DNA of 64,000 nucleotides, from positions 124,001-188,000 of the forward strand of contig NZ_QJJS01000001.1 in NCBI RefSeq assembly GCF_003201595.1. Direction: 5' to 3'. Shown in pieces: positions 38,650-47,396 of this stretch (the stretch's first letter is position 1; each line of letters opens with the position of its first letter). A program made the position numbers and the translations under genes. Below the pieces are notes generated by a model. The model was not told the DNA's origin. It was given only the letters and a program-made list of their open reading frames with translations, and ran no database searches. Origin of the DNA: Sphaerotilus hippei. Its GTDB lineage: Bacteria > Pseudomonadota > Gammaproteobacteria > Burkholderiales > Burkholderiaceae_C.

Positions 38650-39653
38650 GCCTGGGCCCTCCGTCCCTTGATGAGGTTCTGCGCGTAGTGGATCGCGTCG
38701 ACCAGGCTGTCGGCATTGGCCACGCCGGTGCCGGCGATGTCGAAGGCGGTGCCGTGGTCGACCGAGGTGCGCAGGATGGGCAGGCCGAGCGTGATGTTGA
38801 CGCCGCTGATGGCCTGCCACTTGCCGGTCGCCGGGTCGACGTTGAAGCCCAGCAGCTTGACCGGGATGTGGCCCTGGTCGTGGAACATGGCCACCACCGC
38901 ATCGAACTGGCCGGCGCGCAGCTTGATGAACACGGTGTCGCCGGGATAAGGGCCGCTCACCGTCTCGCCGCGCGCCTGGTACTCGTGGATGACGGGCGCG
39001 ATGACGGCGTCGTCCTCCTTGCCCAGCACGCCGTTCTCGCCGGCATGCGGATTGAGCCCGCACACGGCCACGCGGGGCTGCTGGATGCCGAGTGCCCGCA
39101 GCGCATCGAGCGTCACGTCGAACACGCGGCGCAGGCGCACCGGCGTGACGCGGGCCGGCACGCTGGCCAGCGCGCAGTGCGTGGTGACGTGGGAGACGCG
39201 CAGGTTCTCGTGGGCCAGCATCATCACCGCGTCGCGCTGGCCCGTCAGGTGAGCCAGCAGCTCGGTGTGGCCTTCGAACGGGTGGCCGGCCAGGTGCAGC
39301 GCCTCCTTGGACAGCGGCCCGGTGACGATGGCGTCGGCCTCGCCCGCCTGCACCAGCTCGACCGCCCGCACCACCGCCCGGTAGGCCCATTCGCCGCCCG
39401 CGGCGCTGACCTCGCCGGTGCGCCAGGGGGCGTCGACCGGACCGACGTCGACCAGGCGGTAGCGGGCCGAGTCGGCCGACAGGCCCATCCCGTCTTCGGC
39501 CTGCTGCAGCGCGGCGGCGCAGCCGCAGACGATCAGGTCCAGCTCGCCGCTCTCGACGGCGGGCCGCAGCTGGCGGGCCGCCTTGGCAATGATCTCGGGG
39601 CCGATGCCGGCCGGGTCGCCCATCGTCAGGACCAGTCGGGTGGGGGTGCTCAT
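38646..39653 (-). CDS. pdxA2: PdxA2-type 4-phospho-sugar-acid dehydrogenase
   Basis: This 335-residue member of the PdxA family opens with LVLTMGDPAGIGPEIIAK. It has metal-binding His residues in HVTTHCAL and MFHDQGHIPVK, then the C-terminal VNITLGLPILRTSVDHGTAF. PdxA2 paralogues found with DUF1537 kinases oxidise and decarboxylate D-erythronate- or D-threonate-4-phosphate to dihydroxyacetone phosphate. The kinase lies on the opposite arm of this cluster. True PdxA (vitamin B6) is the alternative, but the catabolic context makes it unlikely. It is 72 bases after the Bug receptor gene. Confidence 0.88.
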   Translation of the reverse strand: MSTPTRLVLTMGDPAGIGPEIIAKAARQLRPAVESGELDLIVCGCAAALQQAEDGMGLSADSARYRLVDVGPVDAPWRTGEVSAAGGEWAYRAVVRAVELVQAGEADAIVTGPLSKEALHLAGHPFEGHTELLAHLTGQRDAVMMLAHENLRVSHVTTHCALASVPARVTPVRLRRVFDVTLDALRALGIQQPRVAVCGLNPHAGENGVLGKEDDAVIAPVIHEYQARGETVSGPYPGDTVFIKLRAGQFDAVVAMFHDQGHIPVKLLGFNVDPATGKWQAISGVNITLGLPILRTSVDHGTAFDIAGTGVANADSLVDAIHYAQNLIKGRRAQA

Positions 39654-39725
39654 GCGCAGTCTTTCAGTGTGACCGGTCGCGCCCGCGGGGGGCGGCGATC
39701 CGGTGCAGGGGAAGGGAACGGGAAC

Positions 39726-40727
39726 TCAGTCGGCCTTGATGTTGGCCGTCTTGATCAGCTTGCCGATGCGCTCGTATTCCACCGGCACCAGCCGGGCCAG
39801 TTCGGCCGAGTCGCCGCTGGCCGGCGACACGCCCACGCTGCGCAGCTTTTCGATCACCTCGGGCTGCTTGAGCGCGGTCTGCAGCGCGGCGGACAGCTTG
39901 GCCACCACGTCCTTGGGCGTCCTGGCGGGCGCGAACAGGCCATACCAGGCGGTGAACTGGAAGCCCGGGTAACCGGCTTCGGCAAAGGTGGGCACGTTGG
40001 GCAGGTCGGCCAGGCGCTGCGGCATCGACACGGCCAGCGCGCGCACCTTGCCGCCACGCAGCAGGGGCATGGAGTTGGTGGCGGTGTCGAAGATCACCGG
40101 CACGCGCCCGCCGATCAGGTCGATGATGTGGGCGTTGCCGCCCTTGTAGGGCACGTGGGTCATCTGCGAGCCGTTGAGCGCGTCGAACATCTCGCCGGCC
40201 AGGTGCAGCGGCGAGCCGTTGCCGGAGGAGCCGTACATCATCTCGCCGGGCTTCTTCTTCGCGATCTCGCCCACATCCTTGAGCGTCTTCAGGGGCGATT
40301 CGTTGGCCGTGATGACCACGATCGGCGCCTGTCCCAGCAGACCGATGGCCTCGAAGTCCTTCACCGGGTCGTAGTCGGCCTTGATCAGGTGCGGGCTGGC
40401 CGCATGGGTGGCCAGCCCGCCCACCAGCACGGTGTGGCCGTCGGCCGGCGCCTTGGCCACGGCGTTGGCCCCCAGCAGCGCACCGGCGCCGGGCTTGTTG
40501 TCGATGATGACCGTGGCGCCCAGCGCCTCGCCCATCTTCTGGCCGATCAGCCGCCCCAGCATGTCGTTGGCCCCGCCGGCCGGGTAGGGCACGACGAAGG
40601 TGACGGGCTTGGACGGGAAGGGCGCCTGCGCCAGGGCAGCGGGCGCCAGGCTGGCACCGGCGAGGGCGGCGGCCCCCAGCACGAGGGCACGACGGGAGAA
40701 GGCGAACGGTGCGGAAGAAGCGGCCAT
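39726..40727 (-). CDS. Bug/TctC-family tripartite transport receptor (acid-sugar cluster, minus arm)
   Basis: This 333-residue periplasmic binding protein of the Bug family is abundant in Burkholderiales. An N-terminal twin-arginine-like SRRALVLGAAALAG and an ALAQA cleavage site direct export. The mature part opens with PSKPVTFVVPYPAGGANDMLGR, the Bug hallmark, and contains AKAPADGHTVLVGG and LPNVPTFAEAGYPG. No TctA/TctB membrane genes are adjacent, so it works with a shared transporter or as a sensor. It heads the minus-strand arm and should bind the pathway's carboxylate substrate. The start is at 40725-40727. Confidence 0.9.
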   Translation of the reverse strand: MAASSAPFAFSRRALVLGAAALAGASLAPAALAQAPFPSKPVTFVVPYPAGGANDMLGRLIGQKMGEALGATVIIDNKPGAGALLGANAVAKAPADGHTVLVGGLATHAASPHLIKADYDPVKDFEAIGLLGQAPIVVITANESPLKTLKDVGEIAKKKPGEMMYGSSGNGSPLHLAGEMFDALNGSQMTHVPYKGGNAHIIDLIGGRVPVIFDTATNSMPLLRGGKVRALAVSMPQRLADLPNVPTFAEAGYPGFQFTAWYGLFAPARTPKDVVAKLSAALQTALKQPEVIEKLRSVGVSPASGDSAELARLVPVEYERIGKLIKTANIKAD

Positions 40728-40890
40728 GGTTTGTCTCCAGATTGATCTTGGTGCGTTTTGATCGTTTTTGGCTGAACGCGGTGCATATCGTGTCCAAAGC
40801 TTCAAAAAGCGTCAATAGGTGTCACATCCGATCAAACCCTGGGGTGATCTCGCTACCATGAAGCTCCGATGTCCTCCTCCCGCTGCCGAC
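40728..40890. promoter_or_regulatory. Divergent promoter region with DeoR-type operator candidates
   Basis: This AT-richer gap contains TTTGATCG (40757-40764) and its exact reverse complement CGATCAAA (40829-40836), 64 bases apart. A related ATTGATCTT at 40741-40749 adds a third TTGATC unit. DeoR-family repressors bind such separated sites and can loop DNA. The layout would let one regulator control both arms. Confidence 0.5.
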
Positions 40891-41721
40891 ATGAGCACTG
40901 AACCTGCCTCTCCTTCCGCGCCGCCGCTGGCGGTGGTGTCGCTGCTGCCGGCGCAACGCCGCCAACGCATCGTCGATTTCCTGCGTCGCCATGGCGCGGT
41001 CACGCTGGCGCAGCTGGAGCAGGCGCTGGAGGTGTCGCTGTCCACGCTGAGGCGGGATCTGGACGGTCTCGCGGCCGAGGGCATGATCGACCGCACCCAC
41101 GGCGGGGCGCTGCTGCGCCAGCAGGGCTACACCGCGTTCGAGCCGGACTCGGTGGCGTCCTCGGAGCTGTCGCCCCGGGAAAAGCGCGCCATCGGCGCGG
41201 CCGCGGCCGCCACGCTGCAGCCGCACCAGAGCGTGATCTTCGACAGCGGCTCCACCGTGCTCGAGGCCGCCCGCGCGGCGGTGCAGCGGGGCATCCCGTT
41301 CACCGCGGTCACCAACGACCTGGCCATCGCCCAGGTGCTGGGCGGCAGCAGCCAGGTGCAGGTCCATGTGCTGGGCGGCCACCTGCGACCGGGCAGCCAG
41401 ACGCTGGTGGGGGATGCGCTGATCGAGGCGGCACGAGCGATCCAGGCCGACGTGCTGCTGTGCGGCGCCCATGCGATCACCGACGGCGTGATCACCGAGA
41501 CCTCGCCCGAGGTGGCCGCGGTCAAGCGTGCGCTGATGCGCGCCGCGGTGTGCCGCCGGCTGCTGGCCGATGCCTCCAAGTTCCGTCCGCGCACCTTCAT
41601 GCAGGTCGCCACGCTGGCCGAGGTCGAGGAGATCATCTGCGACGAGGCGCTGGCGATCGAGGAGGCCGAGCGCATCCGCACGCTGGGCCGGCGGCTGACG
41701 CTGGTGCCGGTGCCGGCATGA
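40891..41721 (+). CDS. DeoR-family transcriptional regulator
   Basis: This 276-residue regulator has an N-terminal helix-turn-helix (RRQRIVDFLRRHGAVTLAQL, then ALEVSLSTLRRDLDGLAAEG and the DeoR signature RTHGGALL). The C-terminal sugar-phosphate-sensing domain is recognised by VIFDSGSTVLEAARA, TAVTNDLAIAQVL and LLADASKF. I start at the ATG at 40891; an in-frame ATG at 40819 would put a 24-residue leader into the promoter region. It is divergent from the Bug/pdxA2 arm and overlaps the kinase start as ATGA. The likely inducer is a phosphorylated pathway intermediate. Confidence 0.88.
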   Translation: MSTEPASPSAPPLAVVSLLPAQRRQRIVDFLRRHGAVTLAQLEQALEVSLSTLRRDLDGLAAEGMIDRTHGGALLRQQGYTAFEPDSVASSELSPREKRAIGAAAAATLQPHQSVIFDSGSTVLEAARAAVQRGIPFTAVTNDLAIAQVLGGSSQVQVHVLGGHLRPGSQTLVGDALIEAARAIQADVLLCGAHAITDGVITETSPEVAAVKRALMRAAVCRRLLADASKFRPRTFMQVATLAEVEEIICDEALAIEEAERIRTLGRRLTLVPVPA

Positions 41722-42851
41722 AGGCGCGCTGGCCGGTCCGCCTGCTGGCGGACGACCTCACCGGTGCGCTCGACAGCGCGGCCGCTTTCGGCGCGGGCGT
41801 GCCGGTGCACCTGGACCACCCGCCGGCGGGCGATGCGGCGCCGGTGAGCGTGGTGGCCACCGCCACGCGCGACGTGGGCCCGGCCGCGCTGCCGGCCGCG
41901 CTCGACGCCAGCGTACGCTGGCTGGGCGAGGCCGGCCTGGCGTTCAAGAAAGTGGACAGCCTGCTGCGTGGCAATGCACTGGCCGAGGTGCGCTGGCTGG
42001 CCGCGGCCGGGGGCTTCGAGCGGGTGGTGTTCGCTCCCGCCTTCCCGGCCCAGGGGCGTTACCTGCTGCAGGAGCGGCTGGTCGTGGTGGCCCCGGGCGA
42101 GGCCGCCGACCCCGCGGCGCGGCGCGGCGAGCCGCTGCGTGGCGCGCTGACGGACGCGGGCTGGCCGGGCCGCTGCGAGCTGCTGCTGCCCGATGTGCGC
42201 GGTGATGCCGACCTCGACCGGCTGTGCCGCGACGCGGCCGGATCCGGCGCGCGCACCCTGTGGTGCGGCAGCGCCGGCCTGGCCGCGGCGCTGGCCCGCC
42301 AGCTCGTGGTGCCGGCGGCCGCACCGGCCGCCACGGCACCGGCCGCCGGGCCGGTCTGGGTGCTCGGCGCCAGCCACCAGGCGGTGACCCGGCGCCAGTG
42401 GGCGCGCGTGATGGCCGCCCATCCGCAGGCGCCGAGCGTGCGCCACGGCGATGCACAGGCCTTCGAGCAGGCGCTGTCGGCGCAGGCCCGGGCCGAGGCG
42501 CCCCTGGCCCTGCTCGACCTGTCGCCGCTGACGCCCCTCGATGCCGGGGCGGCGGCGGCCCTGCTGCGGTCCCAGGTCACGCGGCTGGCCGCGTTGCCGC
42601 AGCCGCCCGCGCGCCTGCTGGTGCTCGGGGGGGACACCGCACGGGCGCTGGCCGGCGCCACCGGGGTGGACCATCTGGTGTCCGGCCAGCCGCTGCGGCC
42701 CGGCTGGGGCCAGGCGCGCTGGTGCGGCGGGCGCTGGGACGGCCTGTGGATGGACTGTCGCTCCGGGGCCTTCGGCGACGACGATGACCTGCTCGCCGCC
42801 GTGGCCGCCGCCCGGGAACCGCACAGGGCCCGCGAAGCCCGCCAGGCCTGA
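41718..42851 (+). CDS. Four-carbon acid sugar kinase (DUF1537 family)
   Basis: This 377-residue kinase family phosphorylates D-erythronate, D-threonate or L-threonate at the 4-position with ATP. The substrate domain starts RLLADDLTGALDSAAAFGAG and has KKVDSLLRGN. The C-terminal ATP domain shows LVLGGDTARALAGATG and a Ser-Gly-Ala-Phe-Gly loop (RSGAFGDDDDL). With PdxA2 in the same cluster this gives the established two-step route to dihydroxyacetone phosphate. It is coupled to the DeoR gene by a four-base overlap and followed after 118 bases by a Bug receptor gene. Confidence 0.88.
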   Translation: MKARWPVRLLADDLTGALDSAAAFGAGVPVHLDHPPAGDAAPVSVVATATRDVGPAALPAALDASVRWLGEAGLAFKKVDSLLRGNALAEVRWLAAAGGFERVVFAPAFPAQGRYLLQERLVVVAPGEAADPAARRGEPLRGALTDAGWPGRCELLLPDVRGDADLDRLCRDAAGSGARTLWCGSAGLAAALARQLVVPAAAPAATAPAAGPVWVLGASHQAVTRRQWARVMAAHPQAPSVRHGDAQAFEQALSAQARAEAPLALLDLSPLTPLDAGAAAALLRSQVTRLAALPQPPARLLVLGGDTARALAGATGVDHLVSGQPLRPGWGQARWCGGRWDGLWMDCRSGAFGDDDDLLAAVAAAREPHRAREARQA

Positions 42852-42969
42852 CCCGGGGCGCCGCCCGCGTGGCGCGCCGACCCCTCGCCCCGTTTTCCCC
42901 ATCGATGCCGTCCACCGGATGGCAGGGCGGACCCACGCCCGCTGTCGTTCCCCTCAGGAGACAAGAACC

Positions 42970-43935
42970 ATGCAACGTCGACACTTCCACCGCGCCCTGC
43001 TGGGCGCCGCGCTGGCCGGCCTGGGCACGCTCGCCCTGGCGCAGGGCTACCCCGCCCGCCCGGTCACGGTGATCATTCCTTTTCCGCCGGGCGGCACGCT
43101 CGATGCCGTCGGCCGCATGCTGGCCCAGCGCCTGGGCGAACAGACGGGCCAGACCTTCGTGGTCGAGAACCGCGCCGGTGGTGCCGGCACCATCGGCGCG
43201 CTCGCGGTGGCCAAGGCGCCGGCCGACGGCCACACCCTGCTGTTCAACGCCTCCGCGCTGACCACCACGCCGATGACCATGAAGACGCCGCCGTACGACG
43301 TGGCGAAGGACTTCAGCCCGATCGCGCTGGTGGCCAAGGCGCCGCTGGCCGTGGCCGTCAACCGCAACCTGCCCTTCAACGACATCAAGGGCCTGCTGGC
43401 CTACGGCCGCAGCCACCCCGGCAAGCTGAGCTTCGCCGTGGGCTCCACCGCGTCCGCGGGCCACCTCTCCACCGAGCTGCTGCGCCGCAGCGCCGGCATC
43501 GACCTGATGATCGTGCCCTACAAGGGCTCGGCGCCGGCCTACCAGGACCTGGTGGGGGGCCAGATCGACGCTTTCATCGACCCCATCCTGGGCTCGGCCG
43601 CCTTCGCCCGGGCCGGCCAGCTGAAGGTGCTGGCCGTGACCTCCACCCAGCGTGTGCCCGCCCAGCCCGACCTGCCCACCGTGGCCGAGACCGTGCCCGG
43701 TTATGCCTTCTACAGCTGGTACGGCCTGTGGGGCCCGGCCGGCCTGCCGGCGGCCATCACGCAGCGGCTGAACGCCGAGGTCAACAAGGCCCTGGCCACC
43801 GACATGAAGGACAAGCTGGTGCAGCAGGGCCTGGTGCTGACGCCGGGCAGCATCGCCGACTTCGCCCGCTTCCAGGCCGAGGACATGGCGAACTCGGCGC
43901 GCATCATCCGCGAAGGGGGCATCCGTGCCGAATGA
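42970..43935 (+). CDS. Bug/TctC-family tripartite transport receptor (acid-sugar cluster, plus arm)
   Basis: This is a 321-residue Bug receptor with a signal peptide (MQRRHFHRALLGAALAGLG, ending LALAQ) and the typical opening ARPVTVIIPFPPGGTLDAVGR. Conserved inner segments are AKAPADGHTLLFNAS and LPTVAETVPGYAF. The start at 42970 has AGGAG upstream. It is a second receptor in the same gene cluster; the two are clearly different proteins, so they may bind different pathway compounds. The next gene starts inside its last codons. Confidence 0.9.
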   Translation: MQRRHFHRALLGAALAGLGTLALAQGYPARPVTVIIPFPPGGTLDAVGRMLAQRLGEQTGQTFVVENRAGGAGTIGALAVAKAPADGHTLLFNASALTTTPMTMKTPPYDVAKDFSPIALVAKAPLAVAVNRNLPFNDIKGLLAYGRSHPGKLSFAVGSTASAGHLSTELLRRSAGIDLMIVPYKGSAPAYQDLVGGQIDAFIDPILGSAAFARAGQLKVLAVTSTQRVPAQPDLPTVAETVPGYAFYSWYGLWGPAGLPAAITQRLNAEVNKALATDMKDKLVQQGLVLTPGSIADFARFQAEDMANSARIIREGGIRAE

Positions 43936-44635
43936 CACCCCGGATCGTCCGCTCGCGGTGGTCTCCGGGGCCAGCTCCGGCATCGGCCTGGCCATCGTGC
44001 AGTCGCTGGTGGCGCAGGGCTGGGCGGTCCGCGGCCTGAGCCGCCACGCGCCGGCGCACTGGACCCATCCGGCGTTCACCCACCGTGCCGTCGACCTGCT
44101 GGACCCGCAGGCCACCGAGGCCGCCGCCCGCGAACTGGCGGGCGCCCGGGCCCTGGTGCATGCGGCCGGTGTGCTGCGGGTGGGGCCGCTGGGGCAGCTG
44201 GACGCGTCGGCGGGGGCGGCCATGTGGCAGCTGCACGTGGGGGCGGCCGAGTGCCTGGCCAACCACCTGCTGCCGGCCATGGCCCGCGCCGGCCAGGGCC
44301 GGGTGGTGCTGCTGGGCAGCCGGGTGGCCCAGGGCAAGGCCGGGCGCAGCCAGTACGCCGCGAGCAAGGCGGCCCTGGTGGCCCTGGCGCGCAGCTGGGC
44401 CGCCGAGGTGGTGGCGCAGGGCGTGACGGTCAACGTGGTGTCGCCTGCCGCGACCGACACCGCCATGCTGGCCGATCCGGCGCGCCAGGCCCAGGCTCCG
44501 GCGCTGCCGCCCATCGGCCGCCTGATCCGCCCCGAGGAGGTCGCCGCGCTGGTGGCGTTCGTGCTTTCGCCGATGGCGGCGGCCATCACCGGCCAGGAGC
44601 TGCAGATCTGCGGGGGCGCCTCGCTGCCCCGCTGA
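43925..44635 (+). CDS. Short-chain dehydrogenase/reductase of the acid-sugar cluster
   Basis: This 236-residue classical SDR has VVSGASSGIGLAIVQ near the N-terminus, a complete catalytic set (Ser in LLGSRVAQ; SQYAASK) and the C-terminal ITGQELQICGGASL. It starts with GTG at 43925, overlapping the Bug gene by 11 bases, which implies translational coupling. It likely oxidises a hydroxyl group of the sugar acid or reduces an aldehyde product. The substrate cannot be read from sequence. Confidence 0.85.
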   Translation: MPNDTPDRPLAVVSGASSGIGLAIVQSLVAQGWAVRGLSRHAPAHWTHPAFTHRAVDLLDPQATEAAARELAGARALVHAAGVLRVGPLGQLDASAGAAMWQLHVGAAECLANHLLPAMARAGQGRVVLLGSRVAQGKAGRSQYAASKAALVALARSWAAEVVAQGVTVNVVSPAATDTAMLADPARQAQAPALPPIGRLIRPEEVAALVAFVLSPMAAAITGQELQICGGASLPR

Positions 44636-44783
44636 CGCGGACGCGACACCCGCCCCGGTGCGCCCCGAGTGTCGTTTTTCCGCCGGTGGGCGGTGCACTT
44701 GATCTCCATCATGGCCTGCCCCCTGGGGGGCTCGGGTACATTTCGACCGCCCGACGGCCGGCATCGGCGTTCTGGCGGCTTCC

Positions 44784-45179
44784 ATGCGCTTCTTCCGTCT
44801 TCATCTGCCTCACCTCGTTCGGATGGCCTGCTGGCTCATCCTGGCCGCGGCATTGATGCCGACGGTGGTGCGCGCGATGGCGGCCGCCGATCCGTGGCGC
44901 GCAGCGGCCTGGTCCGAGCTGTGTTCCGCGGCCGCATCGGCCGACCGCGAGGGCACGGCCGGCCAGGCTCCGCAGGATGCTGCCGACGACCCCGCTTCGG
45001 CGCATTGCCCGCTGTGCACGACCCCGGGCCTGGCCTGGCGCTGGCCCGCACCGGACGGCCGCGCGGACTTCGCTGCGGCACCGCATCGCCTGCGTCCGGT
45101 GAGCGAACCCCTGGGATCGCCCCGACCGGCCCCGGTCTGGCGGCTGGAACCTCCGCGCGCGCCTCCCGCGCTCGACTGA
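44784..45179 (+). CDS. DUF2946 family protein
   Basis: This 131-residue protein has a hydrophobic N-terminal helix (MACWLILAAALMPTVVRAM, about 14-32) that may be a signal anchor. It also has the family motif HCPLC (CxxC preceded by His), likely to bind a metal, and a Pro/Arg-rich tail. DUF2946 genes are commonly next to TonB-dependent receptors and copper proteins; here a receptor gene begins 93 bases downstream. A role in periplasmic metal, perhaps copper, handling is inferred from context only. Confidence 0.7.
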   Translation: MRFFRLHLPHLVRMACWLILAAALMPTVVRAMAAADPWRAAAWSELCSAAASADREGTAGQAPQDAADDPASAHCPLCTTPGLAWRWPAPDGRADFAAAPHRLRPVSEPLGSPRPAPVWRLEPPRAPPALD

Positions 45180-45272
45180 TCGCGACGGCGCACGGCGCGC
45201 CTCGCGCCCGAACCTCTTCCGGTTCGTCGTCGACGCGTGCGCGTCGGGTCTTTCCCTGTCCGGTTCCTTGCC

Positions 45273-47396
45273 ATGAATGTTCTTGCTTTGCCCCTGGCCC
45301 CGCGGGCCACGGCGGCTGCCTTGCTGCGTGTCTTTCCGTCGTTGCTGTTGCTGCTGCCGTTGCACGCGGCGGCGCAATCCGGGGCTCCCGTCTTCGTCCC
45401 CGCGGCGGTCCGTTCCGAGCCGGAGGCTCCGATGCGGGCCGATCCGGAGGCGGCCGATGCCACGCCGCGGTTCGACATCGGCCGGGTCGAGGTCAGGGGC
45501 CGCCGGCGCGGCCCGCTGTCCAGCGGTCTGCTGCTGACCTCGATCGACGCGCTGCACCGCGACGTCATCGCCGAGCAGTCCACCCAGACGACCTGGGAGC
45601 TGTTCAGTCTGGTGCCGGGCGTGCTGCTGACGAACTACAACCAGGGCACGACGTCGGGCAAGGTGGCTTTCCGGGGTTTCAATGGCGAGGGCGAGGTCAA
45701 CGCGGTCAAGCTGCTGATCGACGGCGTGCCGTCCAACAGCAACAACGGCAACATGCCCTACCTGGACGGGGTGTTTCCGCTGGAGCTGGAGTCGGTCGAG
45801 GTGGTGCGCGGCACCAACGACGCCCGCCACGGTCTGCACAACATCGGCGGCAACATCCACCTGACGACCCGTCAGGGTGGCAATGACACCCTGGTGCGGC
45901 TCGGCGCGGGGTCGTTCGGCAGCCACGATGTCCAGGTGGCCAAGGGCGTGGAGCAGGGCGGCGTGAGCCTGAACCTGTTCGCCGGGTTCAAGCACACGGA
46001 TGGCTGGCGCCAGCACTCGGCGTCGGACCGCAAGGTGCTGTCCGGCCGCTGGTCCGTTCAGGACGGCGGCTGGGCGGTCGGCATGACGGCCCGCTACTTC
46101 GAGCACGAAGCCCAGGAGCCAGGCTACCTCACGCAGGCCGATGCTCAGGCCGATCCCGAGCAGTCGTATGCCTATGTGTCCACCGACGGCGGCCGGCGCA
46201 AGACCGGCCAGCTGGCCCTGCACCTCGAGAACCAGGTGACGCCGGAGCTGACGGCCACCGGCCGCCTCTACTACAACCGATACCGGGACGACCGCTGGGT
46301 GAGGTTCTCGGCCGCCGTGTCCCAGCAGGAACGCTGGACCAGCGAGGACCACACCGGCGCCCAGGTCGGCTGGAGCTGGCGTCCTCGCGTGGGCGGGCTG
46401 CACGCCTTCGCGCTGGAGGGCGGGCTCGACATCGAGTCGCAGGACAACCAGAGCCAGCGCTACACCACCGTGGAGCGGGTCCGGGGCACGCAGACGCGCG
46501 ATCAGTCCTACACCTTGCAGACCACGGGGGCGCACCTGCAGGCGGTGATCCAGCCGACCGCGGCCTTCAAGCTGGTGCCGGGGTTCCGGGTGGATCAGGT
46601 TTCGGGCCGCTTCACCAATGGACTCACCGGCGAGACGGCCGACGTCAACGACTACGGCACCATCCGCCAGCCCAAGCTCAGCGCCGTCTGGACCCTGCGT
46701 CCAGAGGCTTCGCTGTATGCCAACTGGGGCCGCACCTTCCAGATTGGCACCGAAGCGGCGGCCTACAAGGTGCCGCCGCGCACGGCCGACCTCAAGCCCT
46801 CGATCAACGAGGGCTGGGAACTGGGCGTGAAGTTCGCGCCACTGCCCTGGCTGGACGGCCGCCTGGCTGGCTGGCAGCAGACCGCCACCGATGAGGTGCG
46901 CCGTCGCCTGAACGACCCGAGTGGCGATTCGGACAACATCGGCGCCACCCGCCGCCGCGGGGTGGATCTGCAACTGGGGCTGCATCCGTCGTCCACGGTG
47001 GACGCCTGGGTGGCGGTGACCTTGCAGAAGGCCGTGATCGTCACGCCCGATCCCGCCGCGCCGGCCACGCAGGGCAAGGAGATCGACCACGTGCCACACC
47101 GCATCCTCCATGCGGGTCTGGACTGGTCGCCTCTGGCCCGCTGGAAGTTCACGGCGGCGGTGCAGGGCCAGAGCGACTACTACCTGGAGCGCACCAACAC
47201 CACGGGCCAGTTCGGCGCCTGCACGGTGCTGAACCTGGGTGCGGCCTGGCAGGTGACACCGCGGGTGAAACTCGAGGCCCAACTGCGCAATGCGACCGAC
47301 CGCAGCGCCGAGTACGTGTGGCATGACGGCACGCAGTCGCTGCACTCGCCCGGCGCACCACGTTCGCTGTCGCTGGCCCTGAGCGCCTCGCTGTGA
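45273..47396 (+). CDS. TonB-dependent outer-membrane receptor
   Basis: This 707-residue receptor has a signal peptide (hydrophobic LLRVFPSLLLLLPLHAAAQ). A plug domain follows with VPGVLLTNYNQGTTSGKVAFRGF read in short motifs, GVFPLELESVEVVRGTNDA and NIGGNIHLTTRQG. A 22-stranded barrel ends in an aromatic-poor terminus, LSLALSASL. It resembles siderophore/metal-chelate receptors. I choose the ATG at 45273 over an upstream GTG at 45237 because the signal peptide then starts normally. The following PepSY gene overlaps its stop, and DUF2946 precedes it, so the three are likely one metal-uptake operon. No Fur box was evident. Confidence 0.88.
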   Translation: MNVLALPLAPRATAAALLRVFPSLLLLLPLHAAAQSGAPVFVPAAVRSEPEAPMRADPEAADATPRFDIGRVEVRGRRRGPLSSGLLLTSIDALHRDVIAEQSTQTTWELFSLVPGVLLTNYNQGTTSGKVAFRGFNGEGEVNAVKLLIDGVPSNSNNGNMPYLDGVFPLELESVEVVRGTNDARHGLHNIGGNIHLTTRQGGNDTLVRLGAGSFGSHDVQVAKGVEQGGVSLNLFAGFKHTDGWRQHSASDRKVLSGRWSVQDGGWAVGMTARYFEHEAQEPGYLTQADAQADPEQSYAYVSTDGGRRKTGQLALHLENQVTPELTATGRLYYNRYRDDRWVRFSAAVSQQERWTSEDHTGAQVGWSWRPRVGGLHAFALEGGLDIESQDNQSQRYTTVERVRGTQTRDQSYTLQTTGAHLQAVIQPTAAFKLVPGFRVDQVSGRFTNGLTGETADVNDYGTIRQPKLSAVWTLRPEASLYANWGRTFQIGTEAAAYKVPPRTADLKPSINEGWELGVKFAPLPWLDGRLAGWQQTATDEVRRRLNDPSGDSDNIGATRRRGVDLQLGLHPSSTVDAWVAVTLQKAVIVTPDPAAPATQGKEIDHVPHRILHAGLDWSPLARWKFTAAVQGQSDYYLERTNTTGQFGACTVLNLGAAWQVTPRVKLEAQLRNATDRSAEYVWHDGTQSLHSPGAPRSLSLALSASL

